From the NCBI GenBank assembly GCA_029057785.1, contig JAIDZC010000020.1:1-64000 (forward strand): a DNA stretch of 64,000 bases. The letters are read 5' to 3'. The stretch is from Anaeroplasmataceae bacterium (GTDB lineage: Bacteria > Bacillota_I > Bacilli_A > Acholeplasmatales > Anaeroplasmataceae). The position numbers were made by a program, and so were the translations under genes. Positions 48,880-58,721 of this stretch are shown in pieces. The notes beneath the pieces were generated by a model. The model was given only the letters and a program-made list of their open reading frames with translations. It searched no databases and had not been told where the DNA came from. Every line of letters starts with the position of its first letter. The stretch's first letter is position 1.

Positions 48880-48908
48880 ATTGTATGCTATTTTTTCTAT
48901 AAAATCAA
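48880..48908 (-). promoter_or_regulatory. Convergent (antisense RNA) promoter of locus 4
   Basis: Minus strand TTGATT-17-TACAAT. Confidence 0.65.
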
Positions 48909-48922
48909 TACTTTTTGTACAC

Positions 48923-49813
48923 CTAGAATTTTTCTTTGATTATAGAATAAAAATCCGTCTTATGCTCCACATCTTTTTTAAATGCATTAAATACGGCCAT
49001 AGTTACATAGGAATCATTAAAGGCATCATGAACCTGTATTTCATCATTTTTATAATATGTTTGATATAATTTAAATAAACCTGGTTCATTTTTCAAATGA
49101 TAATAGGTCTGAATGAGTTTACAAAGATTCACATATCTGATTCTATCACTCAAATTTTCTACGTTATGGATTTCAAAGGAATCATTTAAAATTAGTTTAT
49201 CATTCTTTCCAAAAATTAAAATACTAGGCTGATATTTTAAAACCAACATTTTAAATTCCTCATAAAATTCACTATAAGGTATCGCATTGCGATGAAACTC
49301 TTCTCTAGATATATTCAAAAAATCTAAGGTTCTATTACTGATATCCTTATGAATTTTCGGTTGAATATAGTTGTTATATCGAGAGATTTCATCTCCCTTT
49401 CCATTGACCAATACATAACCAGCTTGAATAATTTCCATTCTATATCCTTTTCCTGAAAAATTATAAGATGGCATTGTCATTTCCAAATCTAAAAATAGTA
49501 TATTTCCTAAGCTATTCAAGAAATCTGCTAAGGAACCATTAAGTTCCATTCGATCATAATACAATATTTTTTGAAACAAATTGATGCGATAGATTTGATG
49601 AACATAATTTACCAAATAGGCAGCAATCCCATTCTTTGTAAAGTTCTTCTCCTCATCATAATCTAAATCAATGTAGGTACCTGGATATAAGTATCTCCTA
49701 AATTGACTAAACTGACTATTTTGAAAATGTAAATACAAAATTCGATTATGCGTTTTTATTGCAACTAATCTATTTTTATTTTGTGTTTTATAAATTCTTC
49801 CAATAATGCGCAT
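48923..49813 (-). CDS. DEDDh 3'-5' exonuclease family protein
   Basis: FLDLEMT ... VHDAFNDSYVTMAVF. Confidence 0.75.
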   Translation of the reverse strand: MRIIGRIYKTQNKNRLVAIKTHNRILYLHFQNSQFSQFRRYLYPGTYIDLDYDEEKNFTKNGIAAYLVNYVHQIYRINLFQKILYYDRMELNGSLADFLNSLGNILFLDLEMTMPSYNFSGKGYRMEIIQAGYVLVNGKGDEISRYNNYIQPKIHKDISNRTLDFLNISREEFHRNAIPYSEFYEEFKMLVLKYQPSILIFGKNDKLILNDSFEIHNVENLSDRIRYVNLCKLIQTYYHLKNEPGLFKLYQTYYKNDEIQVHDAFNDSYVTMAVFNAFKKDVEHKTDFYSIIKEKF

Positions 49814-49814
49814 A

Positions 49815-50495
49815 TTAATCCTTCTTTACTGAGATGGCAACTCCATCACCAAGTTCAAATATTGATGTATCATAATTTGGATTTTTTAACAGATATTCCT
49901 GATATCCAGCAAGCTTACGAATAAGCCCTCTTACAGATCTAGATTGTGCTTCATACTCATCTTTGTTTACAAGACCATGGAAACTCATATTATCAGAAAC
50001 TACAATTCCATGTGATGTAAGCAAAGGTGTGTAAATTTCAAAAAATTTCGTGTATTGAGCCTTGGCAGCATCGATAAAAATCAAATCAAAAGATGCATCC
50101 TTAACAAATTCAAAAGCCTCTAAGGCATCACATTCAATCAAGCGAATTTGACTTTCATATCCTGACTTTTGAAAAGTATCCTTAGCAATCTCAACCATTT
50201 CATGATTTCTTTCAATGGTTGTAATTTGACTCCCACAAATTCTTGCCATACGTGTTGCAGAATAACCGATAGCTGTACCAATCTCTAAGATATGCTTTGG
50301 CTTTGAAATTCGGATAATCTGTTCTAATAAAGCTAATCCCTCATCCACAATGATAGGAACATGATGTTCCTTTGCGTAGGTTTTCAGTTCAATATCTAAA
50401 TCTGTCCAAACCAAATTTAGGGGATTACTCTCCACAGTTTCCATCGCAGTCACAGTCTTCTGTTCCACAGCCACTACAGCCTCCACAATTTCCAC
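49815..50495 (-). CDS. O-methyltransferase family 3, TrmR/YrrM-like
   Basis: ILEIGTAIGYSATRMA, FDLIFIDAAKAQYTKFFE. Confidence 0.87.
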   Translation of the reverse strand: MEIVEAVVAVEQKTVTAMETVESNPLNLVWTDLDIELKTYAKEHHVPIIVDEGLALLEQIIRISKPKHILEIGTAIGYSATRMARICGSQITTIERNHEMVEIAKDTFQKSGYESQIRLIECDALEAFEFVKDASFDLIFIDAAKAQYTKFFEIYTPLLTSHGIVVSDNMSFHGLVNKDEYEAQSRSVRGLIRKLAGYQEYLLKNPNYDTSIFELGDGVAISVKKD

Positions 50496-50760
50496 TACAT
50501 CCCTCAGCCTTATCTTGACTATAATAGTCGTTGACTAGTTCTTCTAGCATATCCCATTCTTCATCTGTTTCAATTGCGTGTAGGGATCCGTTACCATCAC
50601 CATTTTCTTCATAGCTAGCTGCAGAAAGCTGCTGTTCTCCACGTGGCTGAAAAATAACATAATCTTTGTTAAACTCTTCACTATGGTATGTAAATAAGAT
50701 ATCACATGTAACTTTCTTGCCATCCTCCATAGTTAAAACTATTGTACGATCTTCCATCAT
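50425..50760 (-). CDS. DUF1292 (YrzB-like) protein
   Basis: IVLTMEDGKKVTCDILFTYHSEEFNKDYVIF; acidic/Cys-Gly C-terminus. Confidence 0.75.
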   Translation of the reverse strand: MMEDRTIVLTMEDGKKVTCDILFTYHSEEFNKDYVIFQPRGEQQLSAASYEENGDGNGSLHAIETDEEWDMLEELVNDYYSQDKAEGCSGNCGGCSGCGTEDCDCDGNCGE

Positions 50761-50772
50761 AATTCTCCTTTT

Positions 50773-51192
50773 TTAAAAACTCATTTTATCCAAATAATTT
50801 TGTAAAATGACAACTGCTGCCATTTCATCTTTTTTCTTTTTTCTGTCTTCTCTTCTAACATTTCCAGAAATCATAGCCTTATCAACTAAAACTGTAGTTA
50901 AACGCTCATCTTCTAGTATAACCTTTAAATTGCCTTTTTCTTCAAGCATTGCTTTAAAATCGTAAGAAATTTGAGCACGAATCCCTTGATCGCCATTCAT
51001 ATGCTTAGGTAAGCCTAGAACAACTGTAGTAACATGCTCCTTTTGACATAGCTCACATACATACTCTGCTGCAAGAGCATAGTCATCATCTGGAAAACGA
51101 AACGTATCTAAAGCCCTAGCTAAAAAGCCTAGTTCATCAGAAATAGCAACGCCTAAGGTTCTACTTCCTAAATCTAATCCAATTGTTTTCAT
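50773..51192 (-). CDS. ruvX: Holliday junction resolvase RuvX/YqgF
   Basis: IGLDLGSRTLGVAISDELG, GLPKHMNGDQG, EDERLTTV. Confidence 0.95.
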   Translation of the reverse strand: MKTIGLDLGSRTLGVAISDELGFLARALDTFRFPDDDYALAAEYVCELCQKEHVTTVVLGLPKHMNGDQGIRAQISYDFKAMLEEKGNLKVILEDERLTTVLVDKAMISGNVRREDRKKKKDEMAAVVILQNYLDKMSF

Positions 51193-53813
51193 TGAGCAAG
51201 TTCCTTAGCCTTTGCGATAGCTGCATCAACCTTAGAGGCGTCCTTACCACCAGCTTGGGCAAGATCCTTCTTACCTCCACCGCCACCTTGACAAAGCTTG
51301 GCAGCTTCCTTAACTAGCATAGAGGCATCTAAAGATTTGGTTGCACAAACAAAGGTAACCTTATCTTGATCTACACTTGCAAAGAATACAACATCTAAAT
51401 TTTTATTATTTCTTAAAGCACAAGCCATATCTTTTAGCAAAGCAGAATCCATTGCATCTACTTTAACAAATAGCTTGCCATCCTCAATACTATTATCAAA
51501 ACGATTTAAATCAGATAAAGCACTTTGGCTCTTCTTTGCATTAAATTCTTTTTCTAATGCTTTTAATGCAGCCTGAGCTTTTGCAAGCTCGTTTCTCATC
51601 GCTAAGATATAGCGATAGCCTACTTCCTCAGGTTCTTTAAAGCTATAGCCAAAGCGTAAAGCAATTCCTTCAGAAGCAGATGTCTTTAAAAGTTCATGTG
51701 CCTTATTTAAAATTGCCTCAATGGATTTAGAAACATTATCTGTTGATGCTTTCACATATTGCATAGCATTCTTAGAGGTTGAGGCAGTCACTCTAAAAGT
51801 ACCACTACCAATAGACTCTAGAGAATATATTGCAAAGCTTTCAATTAAAGAAGTATTTTCTACATGGGTTCCTGCACAGAACTCTTTTGAAATACCCATA
51901 TCTACTACACGAACCGTGGAACCATATTTTTCTCCAAATAGGGCCATAGCACCTAATTCCTTTGCTTCTTCAATAGGGAGTACTAAAGTATTCACCTTAT
52001 GTGCCTCTACAATATAACGATTCACCAAATCCTCAACAGCTAAAATCTGTTCATCAGTTAAAGCTGTATAGTTATTGAAATCAAAACGACAATAGCTAGC
52101 ACAAACCTGTGATCCCTGTTGATGTACATGATTTCCTAAAACCTTCTGTAAAGCGGCCTGTAATAAATGCGCACTGGAATGATTTTTCTTAGTTAAATCA
52201 CGATTTGCTTTATCCACAATCGCATCGACCTCATCCCCTACTTGGAATGGATTTTCTTCTAGGACATGTAAATGTTGTCCATTTGGCATCTTGATTACAT
52301 CTATAACTTTAATATCATTTATAGTTCCCTTATCACAAAGCTGTCCACCAGAAAATGCATAGAATGGAGTTTCATTTAAAACAATACCTTCTTCAAATAC
52401 ACCAATAACCTTAGCCTTTTGACTAAGTGTATGGTAGCCAATAAAGGTAGAAGGTTCTTTAAAATTCAAATATGCTTCATTTTGTCCACCCATAGAGTTT
52501 TCATCCTTACGAGCATTTCTAGCACGTTCCTTTTGTTCAAGTAAACAAGCATTGAAGCCTTCTTCATCTACAACTAAATTCTTCTCTAAAGCATATTCCT
52601 TTGTAAGTTCAATTGGGAATCCATAAGTGTCATATAAAGTGAAGGCATCTACTCCTGAAATTACCTTATCTGCCTTAGCAGCAATTGCCTCAAAACGCTT
52701 TTCACCAGAAGCTAAAGTTGCCAAGAACTTTTCTTCCTCTGAAGAAATAATCTTCTTTATGATTGCAGCCTTTTCATGTAAATATGGATAATATGGATCC
52801 ATAATGGAAATAACCACATCAACCAACTCTGCCATAAATGGTTTTTCAATTCCTAAGGATTTAGCGTATTTAGAAGCTCTTCTTAAAACTCTTCTTAAAA
52901 CATAACCTCTTCCTTCATTAGACATAACTGCTCCATCTGCCACTGCAAATGTAACAGTTCTAACATGGTCAGCGATGACTCTAAAAGCTCTTTGATCTTT
53001 ATAAGCTACACCACTGATTTCTTCTGTCTTTGCAATAATAGGGCGGAACAAATCAGTATCATAGTTTGTTTCTGCTTCCTGCATAACAGAACATAATCTC
53101 TCTAATCCCCAGCCTGTATCTATATTCTTAGAAGGTAATTCTTTATAATCCTTACGGTCTACTCCCTCTTTAGAACTGAATTGTGAAAAAACAATATTAC
53201 CAATCTCAATGAAGCGGTCATTGTCAATATCATTTGCAATAAGTTCTTTTCCACGTTTATCATACTTTTCTCCACGGTCAAAGAACATTTCCGTATCAGG
53301 TCCGCATGGGCCTTCTCCGATTTCCCAGAAATTTCCAGCTAGAGGAATTAAGTGTTCTTCACTAATTCCCTGCTTCATCCATAATTTCTTGGCCTCTAAA
53401 TCCTCTGGATAATAAGTAATGAAAATTCTATCCTTATCAAAGTCAAACCATTTCTCACTAAATAATATTTCATATGCATAGGCAATGGCCTCTTTCTTAA
53501 AATAATCACCAATAGAGAAATTTCCTAGCATCTCAAAGAAGGTATGGTGGTAGGTGTCGCCAACATTTTCAATGTCATTCGTACGAATACACTTCTGTGC
53601 ATTAGTAATTCTTGGACACTCAGGAACAACTGAACCATCAAAATATTTTTTTAAAGGTGTAACACCAGCGTTTGTCCATAAAAGCGTTGGATCATCATGC
53701 GGAACTAAGGACGCTGAAGGTTCTACCTTATGTCCTTTAGATTTATAAAAATCTAGCCACATTTGTCTGATTTCACTTGATGTCATTTTCTTCATAAAAA
53801 ATACCTCCATCAT
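51189..53813 (-). CDS. alaS: Alanyl-tRNA synthetase
   Basis: SSEIRQMWLDFYKSKGHKVEPSASLVPHDDPTLLWTNAGV; C-terminal CQGGGGGKKDLAQAGG. Confidence 0.98.
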   Translation of the reverse strand: MMEVFFMKKMTSSEIRQMWLDFYKSKGHKVEPSASLVPHDDPTLLWTNAGVTPLKKYFDGSVVPECPRITNAQKCIRTNDIENVGDTYHHTFFEMLGNFSIGDYFKKEAIAYAYEILFSEKWFDFDKDRIFITYYPEDLEAKKLWMKQGISEEHLIPLAGNFWEIGEGPCGPDTEMFFDRGEKYDKRGKELIANDIDNDRFIEIGNIVFSQFSSKEGVDRKDYKELPSKNIDTGWGLERLCSVMQEAETNYDTDLFRPIIAKTEEISGVAYKDQRAFRVIADHVRTVTFAVADGAVMSNEGRGYVLRRVLRRASKYAKSLGIEKPFMAELVDVVISIMDPYYPYLHEKAAIIKKIISSEEEKFLATLASGEKRFEAIAAKADKVISGVDAFTLYDTYGFPIELTKEYALEKNLVVDEEGFNACLLEQKERARNARKDENSMGGQNEAYLNFKEPSTFIGYHTLSQKAKVIGVFEEGIVLNETPFYAFSGGQLCDKGTINDIKVIDVIKMPNGQHLHVLEENPFQVGDEVDAIVDKANRDLTKKNHSSAHLLQAALQKVLGNHVHQQGSQVCASYCRFDFNNYTALTDEQILAVEDLVNRYIVEAHKVNTLVLPIEEAKELGAMALFGEKYGSTVRVVDMGISKEFCAGTHVENTSLIESFAIYSLESIGSGTFRVTASTSKNAMQYVKASTDNVSKSIEAILNKAHELLKTSASEGIALRFGYSFKEPEEVGYRYILAMRNELAKAQAALKALEKEFNAKKSQSALSDLNRFDNSIEDGKLFVKVDAMDSALLKDMACALRNNKNLDVVFFASVDQDKVTFVCATKSLDASMLVKEAAKLCQGGGGGKKDLAQAGGKDASKVDAAIAKAKELAQ

Positions 53814-53974
53814 AAATAACTTAACGTATAATATTTTACCAAATTATGCAAGTATTATCAAGAAATAAACCTGCATTCCTTACAAAACATTTTAAATTTT
53901 CTAAAAAAAATCTATTTTTAAGACAAATCCCGTTTTTTTAAATTCAAAGATTTTTTTTAGTATAATAAAAATAG

Positions 53975-54211
53975 GTGATACCTTTGACACAAAAAGAATT
54001 TATAGAACTCATAAAGAAAAAAAGGCTAAGCCAAATGATTTCTCAAAAGGACCTAGCTAAAATGATTCCTATATCAAAAACTGCATATTCTAAAATTGAA
54101 AATCATCTTCAAAACCCAACTGTTTTTGTCATTCAAAGATTAGCTGAAATCTTTGATATCGATTTAAATATTTTAAAAAACACTTCTAAAGAAATTATGA
54201 ACTATGATTAA
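53975..54211 (+). CDS. XRE-family HTH protein
   Basis: QKDLAKMIPISKTAYSKIENHLQNPTVFVIQRLAEIFDIDLNIL. Confidence 0.78.
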   Translation: MIPLTQKEFIELIKKKRLSQMISQKDLAKMIPISKTAYSKIENHLQNPTVFVIQRLAEIFDIDLNILKNTSKEIMNYD

Positions 54212-54271
54212 TTTTTTTACAATTGTGAGGCGAAAACATGAAAAAAGAAAAAGGACAGGTAGTCCCATTTC

Positions 54272-54385
54272 TTATTCTATATTAATTTTTTTCAAGACTT
54301 GCTTCATTGGTTTTTTAATACAACTAGTCTCGCTTAGCATCATACCAACAAGCATACCTAAGCCTAGCATCATTAATTTTTTCAA
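54272..54385 (-). CDS. 37-aa small membrane protein (TTG start), possibly YrzQ-like
   Basis: MKKLMMLGLGMLVGMMLSETSCIKKPMKQVLKKINIE; downstream of recD2 on the same strand. Confidence 0.4.
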   Translation of the reverse strand: MKKLMMLGLGMLVGMMLSETSCIKKPMKQVLKKINIE

Positions 54386-54438
54386 TTCTTTTCACCCATT
54401 CATAGTATGGAATGATATAGGATAACTATAATGGAAAT

Positions 54439-56706
54439 TTATTCCATAAAGCTATATGGAGTAATATCCTCCATATCATATTCTCCTAAGGTATCAAATG
54501 GAATAGTTGCATCCAAAATCTTAACCTCATTCACACGGATACCTTGTAATAGATTGAGTAAGCCCGTCTGTCTTTGAGGCTCTAGAGTTTTTACTGCTTC
54601 TCTTAAGGTATTTACATCACCTAAAAGAATTAACTTCTTTTTGGCACGAGTCATCGCAGTATAGATGATTTTTTTTCTAAGCATCATATGATAATTTGGT
54701 AAAATTGGCATAATCACATTGTCATATTCACTACCCTGGGATTTATGGATAGAAATTGCATAAGCAAGTCTTAAATTATCCACTTCTTTGGCTGGATAGG
54801 AAACCATACGTCCATCAAAATCAATAAATAAGGTATCCTTGTCATTGACCTTAGTAATTCCTTTGATAATACCAATATCTCCATTCATCAGTTGGAGAGT
54901 TGGATCGTTTTTAAGCTGTAAGACCTTGTCATTCTTCTTTAAAACCAAATACTCCCTGACAAGTTTTTCTTCTTCTGGATTATATCTAGTGGTGATAGCT
55001 TCATTGACTGCATCTATCCCTGCAACACCTGCATACATTGGAATTAAAATCTGCATACCTGTCTGTAAATCACTTCCTGTTGCAAGATAAGCATCAATCA
55101 TTTTAAAAAGCATTTGATTTAAACTTTTTGCATCACAAGGATAAAAATATACCTCTTTTTTATCACTAAACACTCTAAAATCGACATCTCCTGAAAACAC
55201 CATATGAGAAAGCTTTACAATATTTGAATCTCTTGCCTGACGCATGATCTCAAATAGCTTTACTGTCATAAATAAATTAGAAGCTATCAAATCATGAAAT
55301 ACATTTCCTGGTCCCACAGAAGGTAACTGATTTTCATCTCCAACAAGGATGATTCTCGCGCTTAAAGGAATTGCCTTAAATAAAGAGGCTGCAAGGTTGA
55401 TATCAATCATAGAGGACTCATCTACAATCACTAAGGAACAGGAAAGTGGACTATCCTCTGAATAGGTAAAGCCTCCCTCATAGTTATACCCTAAAGCCTT
55501 ATGGATGGTAGTTGCCTTAAAGTTGGTTACCTCACTCATACGCTTCGCTGCTCTACCTGTTGGAGCCATCATAGTAACCTTATAGTCAAGTGTATCACAA
55601 GGGAAGGTTAAGTTATTTAATATTGCATAGCTTCTAAGTATACCATTAATAATGGTTGACTTACCTGTACCTGGACCACCAGTGATAATGGTAAGCTTAT
55701 TGGATAGAGCTTTAAAGATTGCTTCCTCCTGTAAATCCGTATAGGTAATAGAAATGTCTCTTTGAACATCCTTGATTGCTTCTTTTATTTTATCTGGTTT
55801 AAATTCTCTTGTATGATGTTTTTTTAATTTTTGAAGTGCCTCTGCACATTTAATCTCACTTTTATATAATAGAGGATCATAATATCTATCTTCATCTTGA
55901 ATAATCTTTTCATTTTGAACTAAATTGGCTAAGGCTTTAGAGAGTTCATCCATTGTAATTAAAGGATTGCTACCTAATAACATATAGCTTGAATTGAGGA
56001 GTTGTCTAGAGGTTAAAAAGGTATAACCCTGTTGATAACAAACTGTGTTTAAGGTATACCTTATGGCTTCTCTCAATCTAAGTGGGTCATTTTCCATAAA
56101 GCCAAGCTTTAATGCTAAAGCATCACTCTTCTTAAAACCAAAGCCTTCTACATCATAGATTAAGGAATAAGGGTTATCCTCAATCCGCAGTGCTGCCTCT
56201 GTCCCATAGGCATCATAAAGACGATAAACCATCTTATTGGTTAAGCCATAGCTATAAAGCTTAATAACAACCTGTTCTGTTGCATAGTTTTGTTTTAAGG
56301 TTTCTACAATAACCTTCTTTTTTGCATCATTCATCTGCTTCACAGAATCTAAAACAGAAGGCTCATCCATAATCTTTTGAATACAGTCTATACCTAATTC
56401 TTCTACAATGTTCTTTGCAAGCTTTTGACCAATACCAAAAAACTTATCACTTGAAAGATAAGAAATGAGTCCGTCCTCTGAGAATGAGTTACTTCTTGTA
56501 TAGGATTCTACCTTAAACTGCTCTCCATACTTTGCATGCTTACTGTATTCTCCTACAAACTCATATTCTAAGCCTTCCTCTAGTTCGATAAAAGATCCTA
56601 CTATAATAATCTCTTTATCCTTGGTCTTCACTCTTGCAACCTTGTATAAGGAATCTTCACTTTTATAAATATAAGAATCAATACTTCCGTAAATAATCTC
56701 GCTCAT
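54439..56706 (-). CDS. recD2: RecD2-like ATP-dependent helicase
   Basis: TGGPGTGKSTII, SLVIVDESSMID, LAYAISIHKSQGSEYDNVI. Confidence 0.95.
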   Translation of the reverse strand: MSEIIYGSIDSYIYKSEDSLYKVARVKTKDKEIIIVGSFIELEEGLEYEFVGEYSKHAKYGEQFKVESYTRSNSFSEDGLISYLSSDKFFGIGQKLAKNIVEELGIDCIQKIMDEPSVLDSVKQMNDAKKKVIVETLKQNYATEQVVIKLYSYGLTNKMVYRLYDAYGTEAALRIEDNPYSLIYDVEGFGFKKSDALALKLGFMENDPLRLREAIRYTLNTVCYQQGYTFLTSRQLLNSSYMLLGSNPLITMDELSKALANLVQNEKIIQDEDRYYDPLLYKSEIKCAEALQKLKKHHTREFKPDKIKEAIKDVQRDISITYTDLQEEAIFKALSNKLTIITGGPGTGKSTIINGILRSYAILNNLTFPCDTLDYKVTMMAPTGRAAKRMSEVTNFKATTIHKALGYNYEGGFTYSEDSPLSCSLVIVDESSMIDINLAASLFKAIPLSARIILVGDENQLPSVGPGNVFHDLIASNLFMTVKLFEIMRQARDSNIVKLSHMVFSGDVDFRVFSDKKEVYFYPCDAKSLNQMLFKMIDAYLATGSDLQTGMQILIPMYAGVAGIDAVNEAITTRYNPEEEKLVREYLVLKKNDKVLQLKNDPTLQLMNGDIGIIKGITKVNDKDTLFIDFDGRMVSYPAKEVDNLRLAYAISIHKSQGSEYDNVIMPILPNYHMMLRKKIIYTAMTRAKKKLILLGDVNTLREAVKTLEPQRQTGLLNLLQGIRVNEVKILDATIPFDTLGEYDMEDITPYSFME

Positions 56707-57848
56707 CAGTATTTTCTTCTTTCTTCATCATAATAAACCTGATCAATAATGGCACCACCCAAACAAATCTCTCCATCATAAAATACGACAGCTTGACCTG
56801 GGGTTACTGCCCTACATAAACCTGGATAAAATACTTGAATTGTATTTTCATCCACATATTTCATTGTTACAGGGATATCCTTTTGACGATATCTAAATTT
56901 AGCTGTATAGGGATGGTCTTCTAATAATGGATCACAAATCCAGTTAAAATCCTTCGCGGTACACCAGTTAGATTCAAGATAAATACTATCATGACCTTGT
57001 CCAACGATGAGTTCATTTTTTTCTAAATCCTTACCACAAACAAACCAAGCTTCACTTTTGAATTCGTTAGAACCACCTATACCTAAGCCTTTTCTCTGAC
57101 CTATGGTATAATACATTAATCCATCATGTTTACCGATAACCTTACCCTCAGGTGTAACCATATTTCCTGGTTTGGCAGGTAAATAGTTTTTTAAGAATTC
57201 TTTAAAGTTACGCTCTCCAATAAAACAGATTCCAGTAGAATCCTTTTTGGCTGCAGTATAAAGATTTGCCTCAGCTGCAATTTTTCTAACCTCTGGTTTT
57301 GTTAGATGTCCAATAGGAAATAAAGCTTTCTTTAATTGTGCTTGAGTGAGCATACACAAAAAATAAGTCTGATCCTTATTATCATCTACTCCACGAAGTA
57401 AATAGCTTTTATCCTTTTCGTGGCGTACTCTTGCATAATGCCCCATCGCAATATACTCTGCGCCTAAGGAATCTGCCTTCTTTAAAAAAGCATTAAACTT
57501 AATATATTTATTACACATAATATCTGGATTGGGAGTTCTTCCACTTTTATATTCATTTAAAAAGTAGGTGAACACCATATCCCAGTATTCTTCTATAAAA
57601 TCAATACGATGAAGTGGAACATTTAATTGTTCTGCCACTTTTACTGCATCCTGATAATCTAACTCCTGTGGGCATACATCGTTATTTAAATCTGGATTAC
57701 CTAATATATCGTTATTCGTTGCAGAATCCCAGTTTCTCATAAACATTGCTTCTACATCATAGTTTTCATCCTTTAATACCTTGAGTGCAACACTAGAATC
57801 TACACCACCAGATAAACCTAATATGACCTTTTTCAAGAGTTTCACCAC
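56706..57848 (-). CDS. mnmA: tRNA 2-thiouridylase MnmA
   Basis: GLSGGVDSSVALKVL, MGHYARV, DSTGICFIGERNFKEFLKNYL. Confidence 0.97.
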   Translation of the reverse strand: MVKLLKKVILGLSGGVDSSVALKVLKDENYDVEAMFMRNWDSATNNDILGNPDLNNDVCPQELDYQDAVKVAEQLNVPLHRIDFIEEYWDMVFTYFLNEYKSGRTPNPDIMCNKYIKFNAFLKKADSLGAEYIAMGHYARVRHEKDKSYLLRGVDDNKDQTYFLCMLTQAQLKKALFPIGHLTKPEVRKIAAEANLYTAAKKDSTGICFIGERNFKEFLKNYLPAKPGNMVTPEGKVIGKHDGLMYYTIGQRKGLGIGGSNEFKSEAWFVCGKDLEKNELIVGQGHDSIYLESNWCTAKDFNWICDPLLEDHPYTAKFRYRQKDIPVTMKYVDENTIQVFYPGLCRAVTPGQAVVFYDGEICLGGAIIDQVYYDEERRKY

Positions 57849-57921
57849 CTTATATAGAAATATTTTAGCACATAGTTACAGAATAATCTAGAAAAGACTT
57901 TATTTTTTTTGTATAATACGT

Positions 57922-58692
57922 ATGGTGATATCTATGCAAAATGAAAACGAACATACCTATGATAATGGATTTCATCCTAAAGAAGTTCATTTAAAACCAA
58001 AATATAAGTTCTATAATCAAAATATATTCTTCCGTTTTTTTGCTTGGCTTACTGTTTTATTTACAAGATTATGGCTGATTTTTCCAAGATTTTTTATGGG
58101 CGTAAAAACAATTGGAAGAAAAAATAAAAGAAAGGTTAAAGGTGCGGTTATGGTTTCTAACCATATTCATCCCTTAGATGCCTTCTTCTTAGCAGCTACG
58201 GTTTATGGTAGAAAGGTATATGTGACAATGCTTGAAAGCAATTTAGGCTTTGGAATCGTATCTCGATATATGCGTATGGCAGCAGCTGTTCCCATTCCAA
58301 CAGAGCGTAGACAATTAAGACGCTTTAGTGAAGATACAGAAAAAACTTTGAAAAAAGGAAAAAATATTTTATTTTATCCAGAGGCTGCCTTAATGCCATA
58401 TTGTGATCATATTAGAAACTTCTTACCAGGTGCTTTCCATTATGCTGTTAGTTCGAATGCTCCTATAATGCCTTGTTGTTTTACCTTCCATAAGCCTAAA
58501 GGAATTCAAAAGCTCTTTAGAAGGAAAAAACCTGTAGTTCATTGTAATTTTTTAGAGCCCTATTTTATCACTCCTAGAGAGACAAGAAAAGAAACTATAG
58601 AAGCTACTGCACAAGAGGTTCACGATATAATAGAAAACTATTTTATAGAACATAGTGATTACTATTATAAGGATGGACAAAAAATAAAATAA
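57922..58692 (+). CDS. 1-acyl-glycerol-3-phosphate acyltransferase-like
   Basis: VSNHIHPLDAFF (HxxxxD), FYPEAALMPYCD. Confidence 0.8.
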   Translation: MVISMQNENEHTYDNGFHPKEVHLKPKYKFYNQNIFFRFFAWLTVLFTRLWLIFPRFFMGVKTIGRKNKRKVKGAVMVSNHIHPLDAFFLAATVYGRKVYVTMLESNLGFGIVSRYMRMAAAVPIPTERRQLRRFSEDTEKTLKKGKNILFYPEAALMPYCDHIRNFLPGAFHYAVSSNAPIMPCCFTFHKPKGIQKLFRRKKPVVHCNFLEPYFITPRETRKETIEATAQEVHDIIENYFIEHSDYYYKDGQKIK

Positions 58693-58721
58693 AAGTGTTC
58701 TACAAATTTGTAGAACCTTTT

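Noticed and set aside
53814-53974. Possible T-box upstream of alaS
   Set aside because: AT-rich segment with no specifier loop or T-box sequence (TGGNACCGCG-like) visible.
54204-54425. 73-aa plus-strand ORF after the XRE gene
   Set aside because: Composition looks random and a more protein-like ORF lies on the opposite strand.
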